64,000 nt of DNA from Saccharothrix longispora (GCF_030852425.1 NZ_NSDM01000002.1:554634-618633), one strand, 5' to 3'. Positions 8,693-19,546 are shown, numbered from the stretch's first letter. Notes: generated by a model from the letters alone, not told the origin. Numbers and translations: made by a program.

Positions 8693-9403
8693 ATGACCAA
8701 CCAGTCGATCTTCATCGGGGAGTTCCTGGGCACGGCCCTGCTGCTGCTGCTCGGCAACGGCGTGGTGGCGGGCGTCGTGCTGGCGAAGTCCAAGTCGAAC
8801 GGCGCGGGCTGGGCGGTGATCACGTTCGGCTGGGGCTTCGCCGTCCTCGCCGGGGCCTACGCCGTGGCCCCGCTGTCCGGCGCGCACCTCAACCCCGCCG
8901 TCACGGTCGGCCTCGCCATCCACAACGGCGACTGGTCCACCATCCCCGTCTACCTCGCCGCGCAGCTGCTGGGCGCGTTCACCGGCGCGGTGCTGTGCTG
9001 GCTCGCCTACTACGGCCAGTTCCGCGAGGGCAACGGCGACGTGCTCGGCGTGTTCGCCACCGGCCCCGAGGTCCGCAACCCCGTGCAGAACCTCACCACC
9101 GAGATCATTGCCACGTTCGTGCTGGTGTTCGTCATCCTCGCGACCGGCCAGACCAAGGGCCTGGAGACCTCCGGCACCGGCGCGCTCATCGTCGCGCTGC
9201 TGGTCGTCGGCATCGGCATGTCGCTGGGCGGCCCCACCGGCTACGCCATCAACCCCGCGCGGGACCTCGGCCCCCGCATCGCGCACGCCGTCCTGCCGAT
9301 CCCAGGGAAGGGTGGATCGGACTGGGGCTACGCCTGGATCCCCGTCGCCGGTCCGCTGCTCGGTGGAGCATCGGCCGGTCTGGTCGACATCGCCGTCTAC
9401 TGA
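8693..9403 (+). CDS. glpF: Glycerol facilitator (aquaglyceroporin)
   Basis: A MIP-family channel for passive glycerol uptake. Both NPA half-helix motifs are present: [12 protein letters not shown] and [13 protein letters not shown]. Six membrane helices are visible in 236 residues. I chose ATG 8693 ([20 protein letters not shown]) because it follows a GGAGCCGGAGAGG Shine-Dalgarno stretch and begins directly with the first MIP helix. An upstream in-frame start at 8597 would lie inside the promoter. glpK follows after 11 bp. Confidence 0.94.
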   Translation: MTNQSIFIGEFLGTALLLLLGNGVVAGVVLAKSKSNGAGWAVITFGWGFAVLAGAYAVAPLSGAHLNPAVTVGLAIHNGDWSTIPVYLAAQLLGAFTGAVLCWLAYYGQFREGNGDVLGVFATGPEVRNPVQNLTTEIIATFVLVFVILATGQTKGLETSGTGALIVALLVVGIGMSLGGPTGYAINPARDLGPRIAHAVLPIPGKGGSDWGYAWIPVAGPLLGGASAGLVDIAVY

Positions 9404-9414
9404 GGAGAACCCCC

Positions 9415-10920
9415 GTGACCACCAACTCCACCCGTCCGTACGTGGCAGCGATCGACCAGGGCACGACCTCCTCGCGGTGCATCGTCTTCGACCACGGCGG
9501 CGCGATCGTGTCCGTCGCGCAGAAGGAGCACCGGCAGATCTTCCCGCGGCCCGGCTGGGTCGAGCACGACGCCGAGGAGATCTGGGCCAACGTGCTGGAC
9601 GTCGTGCACGGCGCCCTCCGGAAGGCGTCGCTGAGCACGCACGACCTCGCCGCCGTGGGCATCACCAACCAGCGCGAGACGACGCTGGTGTGGGACCGGG
9701 CCACCGGCAAGCCGGTGCACAACGCCATCGTCTGGCAGGACACCCGCACCGACCAGCTGGTCAAGGAGCTGGGCGACCAGGACCGGTTCCGCGAGAAGTG
9801 CGGCCTGCCGCTGGCCACCTACTTCGCCGGCCCCAAGGTGCGCTGGCTGCTCGACCACGTCGACGGCCTGCGCGAGCGCGGCGAGCGCGGCGAGGTGCTG
9901 TTCGGCACCATGGACACCTGGTTGATCTGGAAGCTCACCGGCCGGCACGTCACCGACGTGACCAACGCGAGCCGCACCATGCTGATGGACCTGGAAACCC
10001 TCGACTGGGACGACGAGCTGGTCGAGGCGATCGGCGTGCCGCGCGCGATGCTGCCGGAGATCCGCTCCTCCGCCGAGGTCTACGGCACCGCGACCGGCAC
10101 CCTGGAGGGCGTGCCCGTGGCGTCCGCGCTGGGCGACCAGCAGGCGGCGCTGTTCGGCCAGACCTGCTACTCGCCCGGCGAGGGCAAGTGCACCTACGGC
10201 ACCGGCAGCTTCCTGCTGGTCAACACCGGCGACAAGCCCGTGCGGTCGGACAACGGCCTGCTCACCACCGTGGGCTACAAGATCGGCGACCAGCCCGCGT
10301 CGTACGCGCTGGAGGGCGCGATCGCGGTGACCGGCGCGCTGGTGCAGTGGTTCCGCGACAAGATGGGCCTGATCGGGAGCGCCCCCGAGATCGAGACGCT
10401 CGCCCGGTCGGTGGAGGACAACGGCGGCGCGTACTTCGTGCCCGCGTTCTCCGGCCTGTTCGCGCCGCACTGGCGGTCCGACGCGCGCGGCGTCATCGCG
10501 GGCCTGACCGCCTACACCGGCAAGGGGCACATCGCGCGGGCCGTGCTGGAGGCGACCGCGTGGCAGACGCGCGAGGTCGTGGACGCGATGAACGCCGACT
10601 CGGGCGTGGAGCTGACCACGCTGAAGGTCGACGGCGGCATGACCGCGAACAACCTGCTCATGGGATTCCTGTCGGACGTGCTGGACGTGCCGGTGGTGCG
10701 GCCGATCGTCGCCGAGACGACGTGCCTGGGCGCCGCCTACGCGGCGGGGCTCGCGGTGGGCTACTGGTCGGACACCGACACCCTGCGCGAGAAGTGGCAC
10801 AAGGCGGCCGAGTGGCTGCCGACGATGGACGCGCGGACGCGCGACAAGGGCTACCGCAAGTGGAAGAAGGCGGTCGAGCGGACCGTCGGCTGGATTGACG
10901 AGGACGACAACGATGAGTGA
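9415..10920 (+). CDS. glpK: Glycerol kinase
   Basis: GlpK phosphorylates glycerol to sn-glycerol 3-phosphate and traps it in the cell. The 501-residue protein shows the FGGY-kinase N-terminal [17 protein letters not shown], the sugar-site [26 protein letters not shown] and the C-terminal ATP-site [15 protein letters not shown]. The GTG start at 9415 is preceded by GAGGAGAAC. The last 8 bases overlap the glpD start. It lies in an operon with glpF and glpD. Confidence 0.97.
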   Translation: MTTNSTRPYVAAIDQGTTSSRCIVFDHGGAIVSVAQKEHRQIFPRPGWVEHDAEEIWANVLDVVHGALRKASLSTHDLAAVGITNQRETTLVWDRATGKPVHNAIVWQDTRTDQLVKELGDQDRFREKCGLPLATYFAGPKVRWLLDHVDGLRERGERGEVLFGTMDTWLIWKLTGRHVTDVTNASRTMLMDLETLDWDDELVEAIGVPRAMLPEIRSSAEVYGTATGTLEGVPVASALGDQQAALFGQTCYSPGEGKCTYGTGSFLLVNTGDKPVRSDNGLLTTVGYKIGDQPASYALEGAIAVTGALVQWFRDKMGLIGSAPEIETLARSVEDNGGAYFVPAFSGLFAPHWRSDARGVIAGLTAYTGKGHIARAVLEATAWQTREVVDAMNADSGVELTTLKVDGGMTANNLLMGFLSDVLDVPVVRPIVAETTCLGAAYAAGLAVGYWSDTDTLREKWHKAAEWLPTMDARTRDKGYRKWKKAVERTVGWIDEDDNDE

Positions 10921-12469
10921 GCAACGGACGCGCGCCCGCGAAGCCCTGGACCACGGAGCCTTCGACCTGGTGGTGATCGGCGGCGGCGCCCTCGGCATCG
11001 CCACGACGTGGGCCGCGGCCAGGTCGGGCCTGCGGGTGGCGCTGGTGGAGGCGGGCGACTTCGCGGGCGCGACGTCGAGCGCGTCGTCGAAGCTGGTGCA
11101 CGGCGGCCTGCGGTACCTGGCGATGGGGCCGGGCGCGGTGCCGATGGTGCGGGAGAACCACGCCGAGCGGCGTGCGCTGGGCGACCACCTCGCGCCGCAC
11201 CTGGTCCGACCCCTGCCGTTCCTGGTGCCCGTCTACCGGGGCGGGCCGCACTCGCGGCCCGTGCTCGGCGCGGGCGTGGTGCTGTACTCGGCGCTGTCCG
11301 GGTTCGGCGACGGGCTGGGCAAGGTGCTGTCGGCGCGGCGCGCGGTCGAGTACGTGCCGCACCTGCGCACCGAGGGCCTGCGCGGCGCGGCGCTGTACCA
11401 CGACCACCAGATGAACGACTCGCGCGTGGCGATCACGGCGGCGCGCGCGGCGGCGGAGGCCGGGGCCGTGCTGCTCAACCACGTCGAGGTGGTGGGCATG
11501 CGCAGGACCGGGTCGCGGATCAGCGGCGTCGAGCTGCGCGACCGGGTGGACGGGGCGTCGTTCGGCGTGGACGCGACCGTCGTGGTCAACGCGACCGGCC
11601 CGTGGCTGGACGCGCTGCGGCGGATGGAGGACCCGTCGGCCGCGCCGAGCGTCCGGCTGTCCAAGGGCGCGCACCTCGTGCTGCGGACCGACACGCCGTG
11701 GCGCGCCGCGATGACGATCCCGGTGGACGACGTGCGGGTGTCGTTCGCGATCCCCTGGGAGGGGCAGCTGCTCCTGGGGACGACGGACGAGGCGTACGAG
11801 GGCGACCCGGCCGACGTGCGGTGCTCCGAGGCCGACGTCGCGCAGATCCTCGGCGAGGCCTCGACCGGCATCACCGCGGACGCCCTGGACCGCTCGCGGA
11901 TCGCGTACACGTTCGCGGGCCTGCGCGTCCTGCCCCTGTCGTCGGGCGAGGGCGGTTCGGGCGACACCAGCCACGCGAAGCGCGAAACGGTGATCACCGC
12001 GGGCCGCGGCGGCATGATCAGCGTGGCGGGCGGCAAGTGGACGACGTTCCGCCGCATCGGGGCCCAGGTGCTGGCCCGCGTCGGCGAGTCCCTCGGTCGC
12101 GACCTGACCGGCGCGTTCTCCGACGGCGTGCCCGCCGCCCTGCCGGGCGCGGCTCTACCCGATCGTGTGACGGCCCAGCTGGGTCGGGAACTGCCCTCGC
12201 TGCCGGACGACGTGCTGGCGCACCTGGCGACGCACTACGGCACGGTGAGCCACGAGGTGCTGGCCCTGGCCCTGGACGACCCGTCGTTGCTGGACCGCGT
12301 GCACCCGGACGGGCCGGACATCTGGGCGCAGGTGGCGCACGCCGGGCGCTTCGAGTGGGCGACCGAGGTGGACGACGTGCTGCGGCGCCGGACGACGGTC
12401 GTCGTGCGCGGGTTGGACACGCCGTCGGTGCGGGAGCGGACCAGCGAACTGCTGGCGCTGAGCGCCTGA
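10913..12469 (+). CDS. glpD: Glycerol-3-phosphate dehydrogenase (FAD)
   Basis: This enzyme oxidises sn-glycerol 3-phosphate to dihydroxyacetone phosphate and feeds electrons to the quinone pool. The N-terminal Rossmann motif [16 protein letters not shown] is followed by the family block [18 protein letters not shown] and later [18 protein letters not shown]. The 518-residue length is normal. ATG 10913 is chosen because it overlaps the glpK stop (ATGAGTGA), implying translational coupling. A 9-bp stem terminator follows. Confidence 0.95.
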   Translation: MSEQRTRAREALDHGAFDLVVIGGGALGIATTWAAARSGLRVALVEAGDFAGATSSASSKLVHGGLRYLAMGPGAVPMVRENHAERRALGDHLAPHLVRPLPFLVPVYRGGPHSRPVLGAGVVLYSALSGFGDGLGKVLSARRAVEYVPHLRTEGLRGAALYHDHQMNDSRVAITAARAAAEAGAVLLNHVEVVGMRRTGSRISGVELRDRVDGASFGVDATVVVNATGPWLDALRRMEDPSAAPSVRLSKGAHLVLRTDTPWRAAMTIPVDDVRVSFAIPWEGQLLLGTTDEAYEGDPADVRCSEADVAQILGEASTGITADALDRSRIAYTFAGLRVLPLSSGEGGSGDTSHAKRETVITAGRGGMISVAGGKWTTFRRIGAQVLARVGESLGRDLTGAFSDGVPAALPGAALPDRVTAQLGRELPSLPDDVLAHLATHYGTVSHEVLALALDDPSLLDRVHPDGPDIWAQVAHAGRFEWATEVDDVLRRRTTVVVRGLDTPSVRERTSELLALSA

Positions 12470-12477
12470 CGGCGCGG

Positions 12478-12510
12478 GACGAGGGCCCTCCCCTGGTGAG
12501 CGCCCTCGTC
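12478..12510 (+). terminator. Hairpin terminator after glpD
   Basis: GACGAGGGC (12478-12486) pairs perfectly with GCCCTCGTC (12502-12510) across a 15-nt loop, starting 8 nt after the glpD stop. No U-tract is present, as is usual in high-GC actinobacteria. Confidence 0.6.
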
Positions 12511-12518
12511 CCTCGGCG

Positions 12519-12694
12519 TCATCGCCCCCTGTGCCCCCGCGCCCGGGATGCACGCAGTCCGACCAAGCCCAGCAGGCCGGACTGCCCGAGGATGACGCTC
12601 ACCGTCGCCCACACCGGGAAGTCCGCGGAGACCCCCTCAGCGTGAGCACCGGGCCGAGAACCGCTCCGACCAACACCCCCATGAGCACGATCAC
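12519..12694 (-). pseudogene. Possible frameshifted small two-helix membrane protein
   Basis: One minus-strand frame from about 12694 reads VIVLMGVLVGAVLGPVLTL, a membrane helix. If one base is added in the G-run at about 12633-12637, it continues in a second frame as GVSADFPVWATVSVILGQ and SGLLGLVGLRASRA, then GHRGR-stop. The joined product would be about 57 residues with two helices, a believable small membrane protein. The shift is either real decay or a homopolymer sequencing error. It overlaps the start of the plus-strand ORF at 12681, so at least one of the two is mis-called. Confidence 0.35.
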
Positions 12695-12845
12695 CTGGAG
12701 CAGCGGTACCCACCTGAAGAAGGTCGACCTGGTCAACCGGGCGCTGCTGGTCTACGAGTTCGTCGACGGGGAACTGCGCGCGGGCAACCAGGTGGTGCGG
12801 CGGGACGCCGAGGGGCGCGAACAACTGGTCAAGATCTTCCTCTGA
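12681..12845 (+). CDS. Small hypothetical protein (54 aa)
   Basis: ATG 12681 gives a 54-residue protein ending GREQLVKIFL, with a central strand-rich segment DLVNRALLVYEFVDGELRAG. I do not recognise a family. An alternative in-frame GTG at 12642 has a GGAG 11 nt upstream and would add 13 residues, but it would sit inside the minus-strand candidate. A strong hairpin (12857-12880) follows the stop. Whether it is expressed is uncertain. Confidence 0.4.
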   Translation: MSTITWSSGTHLKKVDLVNRALLVYEFVDGELRAGNQVVRRDAEGREQLVKIFL

Positions 12846-12856
12846 AGGCGCGGAAA

Positions 12857-12880
12857 GCCCCCGGTCACGCGACCGGGGGC
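12857..12880. terminator. Bidirectional terminator between 54-aa ORF and prcA
   Basis: GCCCCCGGTC-ACGC-GACCGGGGGC is a perfect 10-bp stem with a 4-nt loop between convergent genes. It would end the prcBA transcript and anything reading in from the glycerol side. Confidence 0.75.
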
Positions 12881-12899
12881 CTTCGACGTGCGGGAAGGA

Positions 12900-13709
12900 T
12901 CAGGACTTGTCGTCGTTCGGCGGCAGGTCGACGTCCGTGACCGCCTTCTTCTTCGCCGCGCCCGTCTTGCCCGCCGGGGCCTCCGGCTCGGGGGCCGGTT
13001 CCGCCTCCGCGGGCAGCAGGTCGGTCAGGGCGGCGCCCGTGATGCGGCGGAACGCCCGGCGCGGGCGGTCGCGTTCCAGGACGGCCACCTCCAGCTTGGC
13101 GCCGTCCAGCAGGTCCGGCTTGCCGTTGCCCGTGCTGGTGGACCCCGCGCTCAGCGCCTTCACCGCGACCCGCACGGCCTCGGCCAGCTCCAGGCCCGTG
13201 GCGTAGGCGTCCTTCAGGGCGTTGCCCGTGGCCTCGGCCTGGCCGCCCATCACGGTGTACTGCGGCTCCTCGACGATCGAGCCGTCGTAGGTGAGGCGGT
13301 ACAGCGTGTCCTGCTCCGGCGTGGCGCCGACCTCGGCCACGCAGATCTCGACCTCCAGCGGCTTGATCTGCTCGGTGAAGATCGAGCCCAGGGTCTGCGC
13401 GTACACGTTGGCCAGTGACCGGCCGGTCACGTCGCGCGGGTCGTTCTGGTAGCCGCGGATGTCGGCGAACCGGATGCCCGCCTGCCGCAGGTTCTCGAAC
13501 TCGCTGTACCGGCCGACCGCGGCGAACCCGATGCGGTCGTAGATCTCCGACACCTTGTGCAGCGTGCTGGAGGGGTTCTCGGCCACGAACAGCACACCGT
13601 CGGCGTACCGGAGCACGACGACGCTGCGACCGCGGGCGATGCCCTTGCGGGCGTACTCCGAGCGGTCGCGGAGCACCTGCTCGGGTGAGGCGTACAACGG
13701 CATCGTCAC
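12900..13709 (-). CDS. prcA: 20S proteasome alpha subunit
   Basis: PrcA forms the outer heptameric rings and gates entry to the proteasome. [21 protein letters not shown] is the conserved gating N-terminus, followed by [23 protein letters not shown]. The 269-residue protein carries a charged, A/E/K-rich C-terminal tail ending DLPPNDDKS. The start is GTG 13709, or ATG 13703 two codons later. It is downstream of prcB with a 56-bp gap. The final LPPNDDKS is divergent, as in other actinobacteria. Confidence 0.96.
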   Translation of the reverse strand: MTMPLYASPEQVLRDRSEYARKGIARGRSVVVLRYADGVLFVAENPSSTLHKVSEIYDRIGFAAVGRYSEFENLRQAGIRFADIRGYQNDPRDVTGRSLANVYAQTLGSIFTEQIKPLEVEICVAEVGATPEQDTLYRLTYDGSIVEEPQYTVMGGQAEATGNALKDAYATGLELAEAVRVAVKALSAGSTSTGNGKPDLLDGAKLEVAVLERDRPRRAFRRITGAALTDLLPAEAEPAPEPEAPAGKTGAAKKKAVTDVDLPPNDDKS

Positions 13710-13765
13710 TGGTGCGGCTCCCGGGCTCGGCGGATGCGGGTGGTGGGGTCGGGGTCGGTCACGGC

Positions 13766-14611
13766 TCAGCCCGCCGGGCGGGTGCGCCGACCCTCGACGA
13801 CGGCCTCGGCCTGCGCCGCGGTCTGCTCGTCGGGCAGGTGCGCGGCGCCGTCGGCGGTGATCGTGACGACCACGGGGTAGATCTTGCGGATCACGTCCGG
13901 GCCGCCGGTGCCCGAGTCGTCGTCCGCCGCGTCGTACAGCGCCTCGATGGCCGCCCGCACGGCGCCCTCGGCGTCCGCGTCCGGGTTGTAGAGCTTCTTC
14001 AGCGCCGACTTCGCGAACAGCGAACCGGACCCCACGGCCTGGTAGCCCTGGGACTCCTCGTAGCGACCGCCGGTCACGTCGTAGGAGATGATGCGGCCCG
14101 CGCGTTCCGGATCGGCCGCCTCCACGTCGAAGCCCGCGAACAGGGGCACGACGGCGAGGCCCGCGAGCGCCGCGTCGAGGTTGCCCTTGATCATCGCCGA
14201 GAGCCGGTTCGCCTTGCCGTCCAGGGACAGCGAGACGCCCTCGATCTTCTCGTAGTGCCGCAGCTCGACGGCGTAGAGCCGCACGATCTCGACCGCGATG
14301 CCCGCCGTGCCCGCGATGCCCACCGCCGAGTAGTCGTCGGTGATGAACACCTTCTTCATGTCGCGCTGGGCGATCACGTTGCCCATCGTCGCGCGCCGGT
14401 CGCCCGCGATCACGACACCGCCGCGGAACGTGAGCGCCACGATCGTGGTGCCGTGCGGGGCCTGGATGGTGCCTTCGGGGAACCTGCCTGCCGTGGGCAG
14501 CAGTTCGGGCGCCTGGGCGCGGAGGAAATCGGTGAACGACGACGACCCCGGCCTGAGGTAGGCCGGGGGCAGCGACGCGGCCGGGTAGCGCCCGGTCGAG
14601 CTGTGGTCCAT
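13766..14611 (-). CDS. prcB: 20S proteasome beta subunit
   Basis: PrcB is the catalytic N-terminal-threonine hydrolase. The 281-residue precursor has a propeptide that should be removed between Gly54 and Thr55 ([12 protein letters not shown]), exposing Thr55. The GDRRATMGN block and [19 protein letters not shown] follow, as in other bacterial beta subunits. ATG 14609-14611 was chosen because the open frame upstream lacks similarity and overlaps pup. It lies 31 bp downstream of pup and 56 bp upstream of prcA. Confidence 0.97.
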   Translation of the reverse strand: MDHSSTGRYPAASLPPAYLRPGSSSFTDFLRAQAPELLPTAGRFPEGTIQAPHGTTIVALTFRGGVVIAGDRRATMGNVIAQRDMKKVFITDDYSAVGIAGTAGIAVEIVRLYAVELRHYEKIEGVSLSLDGKANRLSAMIKGNLDAALAGLAVVPLFAGFDVEAADPERAGRIISYDVTGGRYEESQGYQAVGSGSLFAKSALKKLYNPDADAEGAVRAAIEALYDAADDDSGTGGPDVIRKIYPVVVTITADGAAHLPDEQTAAQAEAVVEGRRTRPAG

Positions 14612-14642
14612 GTGTGCGTTCTTCTCCTGTCCCGCCGGCGGC

Positions 14643-14837
14643 CTACTCGCCGCCCTTTTGCACGTACGCGCGGACGAAGTCCTCGGCGTTCTCTTCCAGC
14701 ACGTCGTCGATCTCGTCCAGGATGGCGTCGACGTCCTCGCCGAGCTTCTCCCGGCGCTCCTGGCCGGCGGCCGCGGCGCCGTCGCCACCGCCGTCGCCGT
14801 CACCGCCGCCTTGCTTCTGGACCTGTTCCTGGGACAT
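14643..14837 (-). CDS. pup: Prokaryotic ubiquitin-like protein Pup
   Basis: A 64-residue disordered modifier. The N-terminal half is G/D/A/Q-rich. The C-terminal half carries the helix that docks on the ATPase coiled coil ([20 protein letters not shown]) and ends VQKGGE. The terminal residue is glutamate, so the gene encodes the ligation-competent GGE form directly rather than GGQ, and deamidation by Dop would not be needed before PafA acts. It lies between dop and prcB on the minus strand. Confidence 0.96.
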   Translation of the reverse strand: MSQEQVQKQGGGDGDGGGDGAAAAGQERREKLGEDVDAILDEIDDVLEENAEDFVRAYVQKGGE

Positions 14838-14922
14838 GACGACCCTCCCGCCTTCTCGGTCCTAGGGGTTCAACACTACCCACCAGGCACGACGATGTGT
14901 GTCTGCCACTCGGGTCTGTCGA

Positions 14923-16416
14923 TCAGCCCCGGGTGAGCGCCTCGACGAGCTGCTCGGCCGTGTCCGACGCCTCCAGCAAGGCTCCGACGTGCGCTTTCGT
15001 GCCGCGCAGCGGTTCCAGGGTGGGGATGCGGACGAGCGATTCCCGACCGAGGTCGAAGATCACCGAATCCCACGACGCCGCGGCCACGGACGTCGGGTAG
15101 CGCTCCAGGCAGCGGCCCCGGAAGTAGGCGCGGGTGTCCTCCGGTGGGGCGAGCACGGCCGCGCGCACCTCCTCCTCGCTGACCAGGCGCTTCATCGAGC
15201 CGCGGGCCACGAGCCGGTTGTAGAGGCCCTTGTCGAGGCGCACGTCGGAGTACTGGAGGTCGACCAGCGACAGGCGCGGCGACCCCCAGGCCAGGCCGTC
15301 CCGGGCCCGGTAGCCCTCCAGCAGCCGCAGCTTGGCCACCCAGTCGAGGCGGTCGGCGCACTCCTGCGGGTCGCGGGCCAGCGCGTCGAGCACCTCGCCC
15401 CACACGCGCAGCACGTCGCGGTCGCCGTAGCCCTCCTTCTCGACGAACTCCGAAGCCCGCTCGTAGTAGGCGAACTGGATGTCCAGGCCGGTGAACTTGC
15501 GCCCGCCGGCCAGCTCGACGCGGGTCTTGAGGGTCGGGTCGTGGCTGATCCGGTGCACCGCGCGGACCGGGTCGAGCAGCCGCAGGTCGTCGAACCGGCG
15601 GCCAGCCTCGATCATGTCGAGCACCAGCGAGGTCGTGCCGCACTTGAGGTAGGTGGAGTACTCGGCGAGGTTGGCGTCGCCGATGATGACGTGCAGCCGG
15701 CGGTACTTGTCGGCGTCGGCGTGCGGCTCGTCGCGGGTGTTGATGATGCCCCGCTTGAGGGTGGTCTCCAGGCCGACCTCGACCTCGATGTAGTCCGAGC
15801 GCTGCGACAGCTGGTAACCGGCCTCCTCGCCCGCCGGGCCGAGGCCGACGCGGCCGGAGCCGACCACGACCTGCCGGGACGCGAAGAACGGCGTGAGGCC
15901 CGCGATCACGGCCGTGAACGGCGTGCTGCGCTGCATCAGGTAGTTCTCGTGGGTGCCGTAGCTGGCGCCCTTGCCGTCGACGTTGTTCTTGTAGAGCTGG
16001 AGACGGGGCTGACCGGGGACGGTGGCCGCCTTCATGGCCGCCTCCTCCATCACCCGCTCCCCCGCCTTGTCCCAGATCACGGCGTCCCGCGCGTTGGTGA
16101 CCTCCGGCGCGGAGTACTCCGGGTGGGCGTGGTCGACGTAGAGGCGCGCGCCGTTGGTGAGGATGACGTTGGCCGCGCCGAGGTCCTCGACGTCGTTGTC
16201 GCCGGGGTGGTGGCCGGGCGCGCCGAGGTCGAAGCCGCGCGCGTCGCGCAGCGGCGATTCGACCTCGTAGTCCCAGCGCGCCCGCCGGGCCCGCGGTATG
16301 TCGGCGGCGGCCGCGTAGGCCAGCACCACCTGTGTCGAGGTGAGCACCGGGTTCGCCGTCGCGTCCCCCGGCACCGAGATGCCGTACTCCACTTCGGTCC
16401 CCATGATCCGCCGCAT
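14923..16416 (-). CDS. dop: Pup deamidase/depupylase Dop
   Basis: Dop removes Pup from substrates and can deamidate Pup-Gln. The 497-residue protein has the PafA/Dop fold: [15 protein letters not shown] at the N-terminus and [19 protein letters not shown] with the catalytic aspartate. The Dop-specific stretch [20 protein letters not shown] is also present. ATG 16416 ([12 protein letters not shown]) matches the usual start. A -10-like TAGGCT lies 7 nt before it, so a leaderless transcript is likely. Because Pup here ends in Glu, depupylation is the main expected role. Confidence 0.96.
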   Translation of the reverse strand: MRRIMGTEVEYGISVPGDATANPVLTSTQVVLAYAAAADIPRARRARWDYEVESPLRDARGFDLGAPGHHPGDNDVEDLGAANVILTNGARLYVDHAHPEYSAPEVTNARDAVIWDKAGERVMEEAAMKAATVPGQPRLQLYKNNVDGKGASYGTHENYLMQRSTPFTAVIAGLTPFFASRQVVVGSGRVGLGPAGEEAGYQLSQRSDYIEVEVGLETTLKRGIINTRDEPHADADKYRRLHVIIGDANLAEYSTYLKCGTTSLVLDMIEAGRRFDDLRLLDPVRAVHRISHDPTLKTRVELAGGRKFTGLDIQFAYYERASEFVEKEGYGDRDVLRVWGEVLDALARDPQECADRLDWVAKLRLLEGYRARDGLAWGSPRLSLVDLQYSDVRLDKGLYNRLVARGSMKRLVSEEEVRAAVLAPPEDTRAYFRGRCLERYPTSVAAASWDSVIFDLGRESLVRIPTLEPLRGTKAHVGALLEASDTAEQLVEALTRG

Positions 16417-16469
16417 ACCTCGCAGCCTACGACCTACCACCGACATCACGCCGGGACCCGGGTCACGTT

Positions 16470-18941
16470 TCAGCCGGCGGCGAGTCCGGCGGCCGGTCGG
16501 ATGCGCGCCGCGCCGCGGGCGGGTCCGAAGGCCGCCAGGACCGCCAGGAGCACCACGCCGGCGCCCCCGAGGAGCAGCGGGAGCAGGGCCGCGGTGGGCC
16601 ACACGAACAGTCCCGCGGCGGCCAGCGTCAGCTCGGCGTAGACGAGGCCGAACACCCCCCCGCCCAGCACTCCCACCAGCGACAGCAGCACCGCTTCGGC
16701 CAGCACGCCGCCTTGCAGGCCGCCCTTGGTGACCCCCAGCGCGCGGCGCAGCGCGAGCTCCTTGCGGCGCTCCTGCACGGAGATCGTCAGGGCGGTGCCG
16801 ATACCGGTCACGGCGACCGCGACGGACAGTCCCAGCAGCACCATCAGGAACACGATCCCCAGGTCGAGGTAACGCTGGTTCTGCGCGCTCTCGGCCGCCC
16901 GCGTGTTCACCAGGACGGTGGGCGAGTCGGGCAGCGCCGCCTCCACCGCGGTCTGGTACGCGACCGGGTCGGCGCCCGCCTCGAAGGTGACGAGGACCTT
17001 CGAGGCGGGTCCGAGGTCCGGGTCCGGCAGCACGACGTCCGCGTCGTCCAGCAGCGACGAGGTGTAGGTGCCGACCACGGTCGCGGTGCGCGCGCCGCCG
17101 GGCAGGCCCTCCACGGTGAACGGCTCGCCCACCCGCGCGCCGAAGTGCTCCGCGTACCAGTCCCCCAGCAGCACGGTGCCCGGCCCGAAGCCGTCGGCGT
17201 CGACGCCGCGCGCGGTCAGCCAGTCCCGCGCGTCCGCCGGGTCGGCGCCCACGACCTCCGTCGGGAACGCGTACCCCTCGGGATCGCGCTGGTCCGCGTC
17301 GACCCCGTGCAGCACGAGGGTGCGCGCGGCCTGCGGCTGGTCGGCCGCCGCGCCGACGCCGTCGCGCAGCGGGCGCTCGGCCGAGTCCACGACCACGGCG
17401 TCGGGCCGGGGCTCCCGGTCGAGCTCCTCCTCCACGCGCTGCGCGGACCCGACCGTGACGGCGAAGAACGTCACCATCGAGGCGGCCAGCAGCAGCGGCA
17501 TCGCCACGGACGCCGACCGCTGCGGCACGCGCCGCACCTCGGCCGCCGCGAGCTTCCACTGCGCGCCCCCGAAGCGGCTCGCGACCGAACCGAAGATCCG
17601 CCCGAGAGCGGGCACCACGACCGGCCCGAGCACCCCGAACAGGCCGAACACACCGGTGATGCCGGAGAACAGCACGAGGAAGATCGCCGCGATCGAGCCC
17701 TTGGCGAGCACGCCCAGCACGCCCAGCACGACGGCCAGGACCACGAGCACGACGCCGAACACGTACCGGCGGCGGACGACGGCCGCGTCCGGGGTCTGCC
17801 CTTCGGAGGTCCGCAGCGCGGCCAGCGGCGAGACCCTGGACGCGGTGAGCGCGGGCCGCACGGCGGCGAACGCGCTGAGCGCGGACGCGGTGACCACGCC
17901 GATCAGCAGCTGGGTCCCGTTCGGCAGCAGAGCCGGGCTCAGCTCGACCGCGCCCATGATCGTGGACAGGCCGATGGCGTCGAACAGCCTGGCCAGCAGC
18001 CACGCCACCGAACCGCCGAGGACCGCACCCAGCGCGCCCGCGACGGCGCCCGTCAGCAGGGCTTCGAACAGGTTCGCCCGGACGAGTGGTCCGCGGTGGG
18101 AGCCGAGGCAGCGCAGCAGGGCGGTGTGCCGCTGCCGCTGGAGGTAGACGGCGCGGTAGGTCGCCGAGGCGACGAAGACCGAGGTGGCCAGGGCCAGGAT
18201 GCTGAACGGCAGGAGCATCAGGGCGAGTTCCCCGCCGGGCTCCTCGGCGGAGACCGCGGCGGCGCTGTCCACCCGGAAAGCCTGCCCCGCCGCGGCGGCC
18301 ACGGCGGTCGCGTCACCGCCGGTGACGTGCAGGGACAGCACCGTCGGCGTCGGGTCGATCCTGGCCGCGAGGTCCTCGCCGACCACGATCACGGGTTCCT
18401 CGCCGAGCGAGCCGCGCTTGGTGACACCGCGGACGACGACGTCCAGCGCCCGCCCCTCCGCGTCGGCGACCCGCACCGCCGAACCGGGCCCGAGCCCGTG
18501 CTCGTGGGCGGTGACCCGGTCGACCGCGATCTCCCCGTCACGCCCCGGCGCGCGCCCCTCCAGCATCGGCACGCGCCGCAGGCCCTCCCGGTCGACCTCC
18601 ACGTCGGCGTCGCTGCGGCGCGGCCCCGCGCGGCCGTCCAGGAGCAGGTCCGCGCGCACCCGCCGCACCTGCTCCACCGAGGTCACCCCGGCGACGCCCG
18701 CGACCCGGTCGGCGACGGCCCCGTCGAGCACGGCGTCCTCGTACGGCACCTCGCGGACCACCAGGTCCACCCCCGCCGGCACGACCGGCGCGCCCTCGGC
18801 GGTCGCGCGGACCATGGCGTCGCTGAGCATCAGCGCGGCCAGCAGGCACGCGACGCCGACGACCAGGGCGACACCGGGCAGCACGGCACGGCCGGGTCGG
18901 TTGCGGAACTCGGCGACCGCGAGCCGCAGGGATGTGGGCAC
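16470..18941 (-). CDS. FtsX/MacB-type ABC transporter permease (orphan)
   Basis: An 823-residue permease with two FtsX domains. The first helix is [20 protein letters not shown]. Large extracytoplasmic MacB-like domains lie between the helices, and membrane clusters occur at about residues 230-420 and 690-815. GTG 18941 is preceded by GAGGAGGAGCT, a strong Shine-Dalgarno, and is preferred to an upstream frame start at 18968. No ATP-binding subunit is adjacent: dop is downstream and a divergent NUDIX gene upstream. It must share an ATPase from elsewhere or have lost one. An imperfect inverted repeat lies in its promoter (19009-19028). Confidence 0.85.
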   Translation of the reverse strand: MPTSLRLAVAEFRNRPGRAVLPGVALVVGVACLLAALMLSDAMVRATAEGAPVVPAGVDLVVREVPYEDAVLDGAVADRVAGVAGVTSVEQVRRVRADLLLDGRAGPRRSDADVEVDREGLRRVPMLEGRAPGRDGEIAVDRVTAHEHGLGPGSAVRVADAEGRALDVVVRGVTKRGSLGEEPVIVVGEDLAARIDPTPTVLSLHVTGGDATAVAAAAGQAFRVDSAAAVSAEEPGGELALMLLPFSILALATSVFVASATYRAVYLQRQRHTALLRCLGSHRGPLVRANLFEALLTGAVAGALGAVLGGSVAWLLARLFDAIGLSTIMGAVELSPALLPNGTQLLIGVVTASALSAFAAVRPALTASRVSPLAALRTSEGQTPDAAVVRRRYVFGVVLVVLAVVLGVLGVLAKGSIAAIFLVLFSGITGVFGLFGVLGPVVVPALGRIFGSVASRFGGAQWKLAAAEVRRVPQRSASVAMPLLLAASMVTFFAVTVGSAQRVEEELDREPRPDAVVVDSAERPLRDGVGAAADQPQAARTLVLHGVDADQRDPEGYAFPTEVVGADPADARDWLTARGVDADGFGPGTVLLGDWYAEHFGARVGEPFTVEGLPGGARTATVVGTYTSSLLDDADVVLPDPDLGPASKVLVTFEAGADPVAYQTAVEAALPDSPTVLVNTRAAESAQNQRYLDLGIVFLMVLLGLSVAVAVTGIGTALTISVQERRKELALRRALGVTKGGLQGGVLAEAVLLSLVGVLGGGVFGLVYAELTLAAAGLFVWPTAALLPLLLGGAGVVLLAVLAAFGPARGAARIRPAAGLAAG

Positions 18942-19008
18942 AGCTCCTCCTCGTGACGCGAACGGCACGACCGTAGGAACAGGGGGTGTCGGCGGGCGTC
19001 GGCCCGGA

Positions 19009-19028
19009 GTAGCACTCGCCGGTACTAC
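19009..19028. promoter_or_regulatory. Inverted repeat in the FtsX permease/NUDIX divergent promoter
   Basis: Read on the plus strand, GTAGCAC-TCGCCG-GTACTAC has two 7-nt arms matching at 6 of 7 positions. It lies 68 nt upstream of the permease start and 18 nt upstream of the NUDIX start, and could bind a dimeric response regulator. Confidence 0.4.
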
Positions 19029-19045
19029 CCCGGGAGGATCACCGC

Positions 19046-19546
19046 GTGGAACAGGTGCAGATCGTCGACCCCGACGGCACCCCGGTCGGCTCCGCGTCGC
19101 GGGCGCGGATGCGGGCCGAGGGGCTGTGGCACGCGTGCGCGGTGATCGTGGTGCGGTCCGTGGACGGCGAACGGGTGTACGTGCACCGGCGGACCGACAC
19201 CAAGGACGTCTACCCGGGCCTCTACGACCCGACGTGCGGCGGCGTGGTGGCGGCGGGCGAGACGCCCGACGAGTGCGCGGCGCGCGAACTGGCCGAGGAG
19301 CTGGGTGTGCGGGCCGTCCCGGAGTTCCGGTTCCGGACCACGTTCACCGATGGAACCATCCGGTACGTCGCGCACGTTTACGACGTGCGCAGCGACGGCC
19401 CGTTCAGCCACCAGCCCGAGGAGGTCGCCTGGGGCGGGTGGATGGCGCTGGAGGAGGTGCGCGCGAGGGCGGACGACCCGGACTGGCCGGTGGTGCCGGA
19501 CGGCCGGGTCCTGGTCAAGGGGTGGTTCACGTGGGTGTCGGGATGA
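19046..19546 (+). CDS. NUDIX hydrolase
   Basis: The 166-residue protein carries a complete Nudix box, GVVAAGETPDECAARELAEE followed by LGV, matching GX5EX7REUXEEXGU. The N-terminal part resembles the isopentenyl-diphosphate isomerase/YfcD type: it begins QIVDPDGTPVGSASRARMRA and contains HRRTDTKDVYPGLYDPTCGG. Substrate unknown; a nucleotide-diphosphate or prenyl-diphosphate-like compound is possible. The GTG start 19046 follows GGGAGGATCACC. It overlaps the next gene by 16 bp. Confidence 0.9.
   Translation: MEQVQIVDPDGTPVGSASRARMRAEGLWHACAVIVVRSVDGERVYVHRRTDTKDVYPGLYDPTCGGVVAAGETPDECAARELAEELGVRAVPEFRFRTTFTDGTIRYVAHVYDVRSDGPFSHQPEEVAWGGWMALEEVRARADDPDWPVVPDGRVLVKGWFTWVSG

Noticed and set aside
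14923..18003. A single 1026-codon frame joining dop with the FtsX permease region
   Set aside because: Only the part from 16416 downward matches Dop; the upstream part is an out-of-frame reading of the permease gene.
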